Source of the DNA: Candidatus Liptonbacteria bacterium RIFOXYD1_FULL_36_11
GTDB taxonomy: Bacteria; Patescibacteriota; Minisyncoccia; UBA6257; XYB1-36-10
NCBI GenBank assembly: GCA_001821375.1
Contig: MHLG01000002.1
Location: 26,225 to 40,243 of the forward strand
Length of the DNA: 14,019 bases
Direction: 5' to 3'
Part shown: piece after piece, positions 12,191 through 14,019 of the stretch
How the letters are laid out: each line of letters starts with the position of its first letter
Numbering within the stretch: the first letter of the stretch is position 1
The notes under the pieces: generated by a model
Told to the model about the DNA's origin: nothing
Databases searched by the model: none
What the model saw: only the letters and a program-made list of their open reading frames with translations
Position numbers and translations under genes: made by a program

Positions 12191-12316
12191 TCTTCCGTGT
12201 CCCGCTAAATGATTCCCGGCTTTTTAGCCAAGTGGGTGGATAGGAACTAATTCCACGGAATTAACTCACTCTTCCTCCCTTTATAAACAATTTGATCCGG
12301 AATCTTAGTGCGGGAC
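12155..12316 (-). ncRNA. Structured non-coding RNA with terminator, 6S-like architecture
   Basis: On the minus strand, a -10-like TATTAT (12323-12328) lies 6 nt before a long irregular hairpin. A 16-bp closing stem (12316-12299 with 12217-12199: 7, 4 and 5 bp separated by 2-nt bulges) encloses an internal bubble. The 5' side of the bubble is AT-rich, and the 3' side carries a 4-bp hairpin GGCT-AAAA-AGCC. An apical stem follows (GGAA/TTCC, then TAATTC-CGTG-GAATTA). Closing stem, bubble with a small 3' hairpin, and apical stem resemble 6S RNA, the RNA polymerase mimic. The ~118-nt body is shorter than usual, so the identity is tentative. A terminator stem CTCCGAC/GTCGGGG (12190-12169) with a T-rich tail follows. 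No SRP, tmRNA or RNase P core motif is present. Confidence 0.6.
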
Positions 12317-12396
12317 TATAATATAATACCATACTAGACAAAAAAACATTTCCACAAGCGAAGAAGAGAAAAGAAAAGCGAAACTTTTTTACACTT

Positions 12397-12564
12397 TTAA
12401 AGCGCCTCGCCAATTCTTATAAAATAAATAACAAAACCCCAAATAACTGAAGCAAAAACAACTCCCGCTACAAAACCTGAAAGCGACGAAGCTAAAATTT
12501 TGCCAATTCTGAAAGAAAAATCCCTTTTTTCGTTAGAAATAAAATCTCTTAAGAACTCTGCCAT
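12397..12564 (-). CDS. 55-aa single-pass membrane smORF
   Basis: ATG 12564 to TAA 12397 encodes MAEFLRDFISNEKRDF, then SFRIGKILASSLSGF, then VAGVVFASVIWGFVIYFIRI and GEAL. A charged amphipathic N-terminus (1-22) precedes one or two hydrophobic stretches (about 23-49) with small-residue patterns (ASSLSGFVAGVV) suited to helix packing. I do not recognise a family. There is no Shine-Dalgarno; a TATAAT (12580-12585) lies 15 nt upstream, implying a leader of about 8 nt. That -10 box sits inside a 10-bp dyad. The gene lies 54 bp after aspS on the same strand. Coding potential is inferred from protein-like composition and context only. Confidence 0.55.
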   Translation of the reverse strand: MAEFLRDFISNEKRDFSFRIGKILASSLSGFVAGVVFASVIWGFVIYFIRIGEAL

Positions 12565-12572
12565 AAAGAAAT

Positions 12573-12611
12573 TAAGATAATTATAAAATATCTTGTCTTG
12601 TAATTATCTTA
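12573..12611. promoter_or_regulatory. Dyad overlapping the -10 of the 55-aa smORF
   Basis: TAAGATAATTA (12573-12583) and TAATTATCTTA (12601-12611) are perfect 11-bp inverted repeats 17 bp apart. The left arm overlaps the TATAAT at 12580-12585. They could be an operator, or a weak AT-rich terminator after aspS; no T run follows. Confidence 0.4.
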
Positions 12612-12618
12612 TTATATC

Positions 12619-14010
12619 TTATTTCTTTTTTACTTCCAATCCAAGTTCTTTTAACTGTTTTTCATCAAGCTCGCTTGGTGCATCCATCACGCTTGTCCTA
12701 CCAGAACTCGTCTGTGGAAATGCCTGCACTTCTCTTAAATATGTTTCCCCGGTTAAAATCATCGTCATTCTTTCAACTCCATGCGCTAAACCTCCGTGTG
12801 GCGGTGCGCCAAAATTAAATGCTTGCATCATATGCCCGAATTCCGCCTCTATTCTCATATCACTATATCCCATCACTTTAAACACTGCCTTTAAAATATC
12901 CGCGCGATGTGAACGAATGCTTCCGCCGCCTACTTCGTATCCGTTGCAAACTAAATCATATTGCTGGGTTATAATTTCTCCGATATTTTCTCCTTTCAAA
13001 AGCCAATCAATATGCTCCGGCTTTGGCATTGAAAAAGGATTATGCGTAAAAGTCCAATTTCCCTCTTTATCCTTTTCAAAAAACGGAAAGTCCACCACCC
13101 ATGCAAAAGCTAAAACTCCATCTTTTTTCTCCTCCTCTGTTCTCATATCAAATTTATCAGCTCTATACTTTTCCATCGCTTCTTTATAAGTGAAAACTGG
13201 AAACGGCTTCTGCTTTATTTTTTTTCCCATCTCCTCGCACACCGTCGTTATCATTTTTTCATCTATTGCTAAAACATCTTTTTGCTCCACAAAACTCATC
13301 TCAATATCAACTTGCGTATGTTCAAATCCTCTATCCGCCCTCAAATCTTCATCACGCAAGCATCTCGCAATCTGAAAATAACGCTCAAACCCCGCTACCA
13401 TTAAAAGCTGTTTATACTGCTGCGGGCTTTGCGGTAAAGCAAAAAATTTTCCCGGATACATTCTGGAAGGCACAATAAAATCTCTGGAACCCTCCGGCGT
13501 CGTCTTCGTTAAAAGAGGAGTCTCAATTTCCGTAAAATCATTCTTAAATAAAAACTGCCGCATGCGATCCACAAACTCGCTGCGCAACTTTATATTTTTT
13601 TGTAATCTCTCTCTCCTTAAATCCAAATACCTGTATTTTAGTCTTACCTCCTCGTCAATATTATCCCCACTCTCGTCTAGTGGAAAAGGAGGCGTCTCTG
13701 AAGTATTTAAAACGACAAGTTCTTCCGCTTCTATTTCAAACCTCCCTGTTGGTATTTTTTCATTTATCATTGAAGCTGGTCTTTCTTTCACTTTTCCGGA
13801 AACTTGAATAACCCACTCGCTTCTTAAATCTTGCGCTGTCTTATGAGCTTCCGGAAACCCGGGAGAAAAAACCACCTGCGCAATTCCGGAACGGTCACGC
13901 AAGTCTATGAAAACCAGCTTTCCGTGATCGCGCCGCGCCGCCACCCAACCTTTTAAAATAATTTTTTCACCTTCATTCTTTATAATTTCTCTAACTAATG
14001 TTCTTTCCAT
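12619..14010 (-). CDS. aspS: Aspartyl-tRNA synthetase (bacterial type, GAD domain missing)
   Basis: AspRS charges tRNA-Asp with aspartate. The 463-aa protein has the N-terminal OB-fold anticodon domain (1-105), class II motif 1 (FTEIETPLL, 159-167), the aspartate-site QSPQQYKQLLM (194-204), motif 2 (FQIARCLRDEDLRADRGFEHTQ, 212-233) and motif 3 (GAPPHGGLAHGVERMTMIL, 401-419). Bacterial AspRS usually has about 590 residues because a GAD domain is inserted in the catalytic domain. Here KFDMR (286-290) runs almost directly into GVLAFAWVVDFPFF, so the insert is deleted. Histidine in RRDHGKLVF (H29), where discriminating bacterial enzymes carry leucine, is the state reported for non-discriminating AspRS, suggesting that it also makes Asp-tRNA-Asn for GatCAB. 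ATG 14010 is close to the window edge, but the N-terminus is complete. Confidence 0.96.
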   Translation of the reverse strand: MERTLVREIIKNEGEKIILKGWVAARRDHGKLVFIDLRDRSGIAQVVFSPGFPEAHKTAQDLRSEWVIQVSGKVKERPASMINEKIPTGRFEIEAEELVVLNTSETPPFPLDESGDNIDEEVRLKYRYLDLRRERLQKNIKLRSEFVDRMRQFLFKNDFTEIETPLLTKTTPEGSRDFIVPSRMYPGKFFALPQSPQQYKQLLMVAGFERYFQIARCLRDEDLRADRGFEHTQVDIEMSFVEQKDVLAIDEKMITTVCEEMGKKIKQKPFPVFTYKEAMEKYRADKFDMRTEEEKKDGVLAFAWVVDFPFFEKDKEGNWTFTHNPFSMPKPEHIDWLLKGENIGEIITQQYDLVCNGYEVGGGSIRSHRADILKAVFKVMGYSDMRIEAEFGHMMQAFNFGAPPHGGLAHGVERMTMILTGETYLREVQAFPQTSSGRTSVMDAPSELDEKQLKELGLEVKKK

Positions 14011-14019
14011 ATTTTTTAA

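Noticed and set aside
12155..12316. tmRNA, RNase P RNA or SRP RNA
   Set aside because: There is no tag-peptide frame with a tRNA-like end, no RNase P P4 core motif, and no SRP GGAA tetraloop domain with its flanking conserved bases.
12593..13189. 198-aa frame antisense to aspS
   Set aside because: It is fully overlapped by the conserved AspRS reading frame. Its Ser/Phe/Ile-rich composition is typical of the reverse complement of a real gene.

Overview
The window is AT-rich and gene-dense, with short intergenic gaps, several very small membrane proteins, and trimmed versions of housekeeping proteins: a DnaX without a tau tail and an AspRS without its GAD domain. Together with the mix of Shine-Dalgarno and apparently leaderless genes, this suggests a reduced bacterial genome of the Patescibacteria/CPR type, most likely a Parcubacteria (Paceibacteria) lineage. 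That placement is inference. TAA, TAG and TGA all act as stops and an RF2 gene is present, so the code appears standard and the UGA-recoding CPR lineages are unlikely.

Layout, left to right. A cloverleaf-like palindromic repeat (copy 1) is followed by a leaderless DUF4015-type glycoside-hydrolase-like gene (-) and a membrane-anchored coiled-coil gene (-). The coiled-coil gene diverges from dnaX (+); repeat copy 2 lies in the probable dnaX 5' leader. A 40-bp perfect palindrome ends dnaX. On the minus strand follow an unrecognised 147-aa protein, a STAS protein without the usual phosphorylatable serine, uppP and an SPFH/stomatin gene, with repeat copy 3 between the last two. Next (+) is a tRNA-Gln(CUG) nested inside a second, interrupted tRNA-Gln(CUG), then a small GIY-YIG protein. 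The next block (-) is a tRNA-Thr/prfB/ftsE/ftsX unit with a 62-aa membrane protein after it. Then come an RNHCP zinc protein (-), a 41-aa membrane smORF with its own promoter and terminator (+), a unit of ftsB-like gene, tRNA-Gly and HAD hydrolase (-), a structured 6S-like RNA (-), a 55-aa membrane smORF (-) and aspS (-).

Functional themes are translation (three intact tRNAs, aspS, prfB), envelope and division (UppP, FtsE/FtsX, an FtsB/DivIC-like protein, SPFH), and replication (DnaX). tRNA genes are embedded in protein-coding transcripts twice: tRNA-Thr ends 4 nt before the prfB start codon, and tRNA-Gly lies between the ftsB-like and HAD genes.

The strongest unusual signals are the nested tRNA-in-tRNA locus, the three-copy cloverleaf repeat family with compensatory changes in all three stems, and the structured RNA at 12155-12316. 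No CRISPR array, transposase or phage gene was seen.
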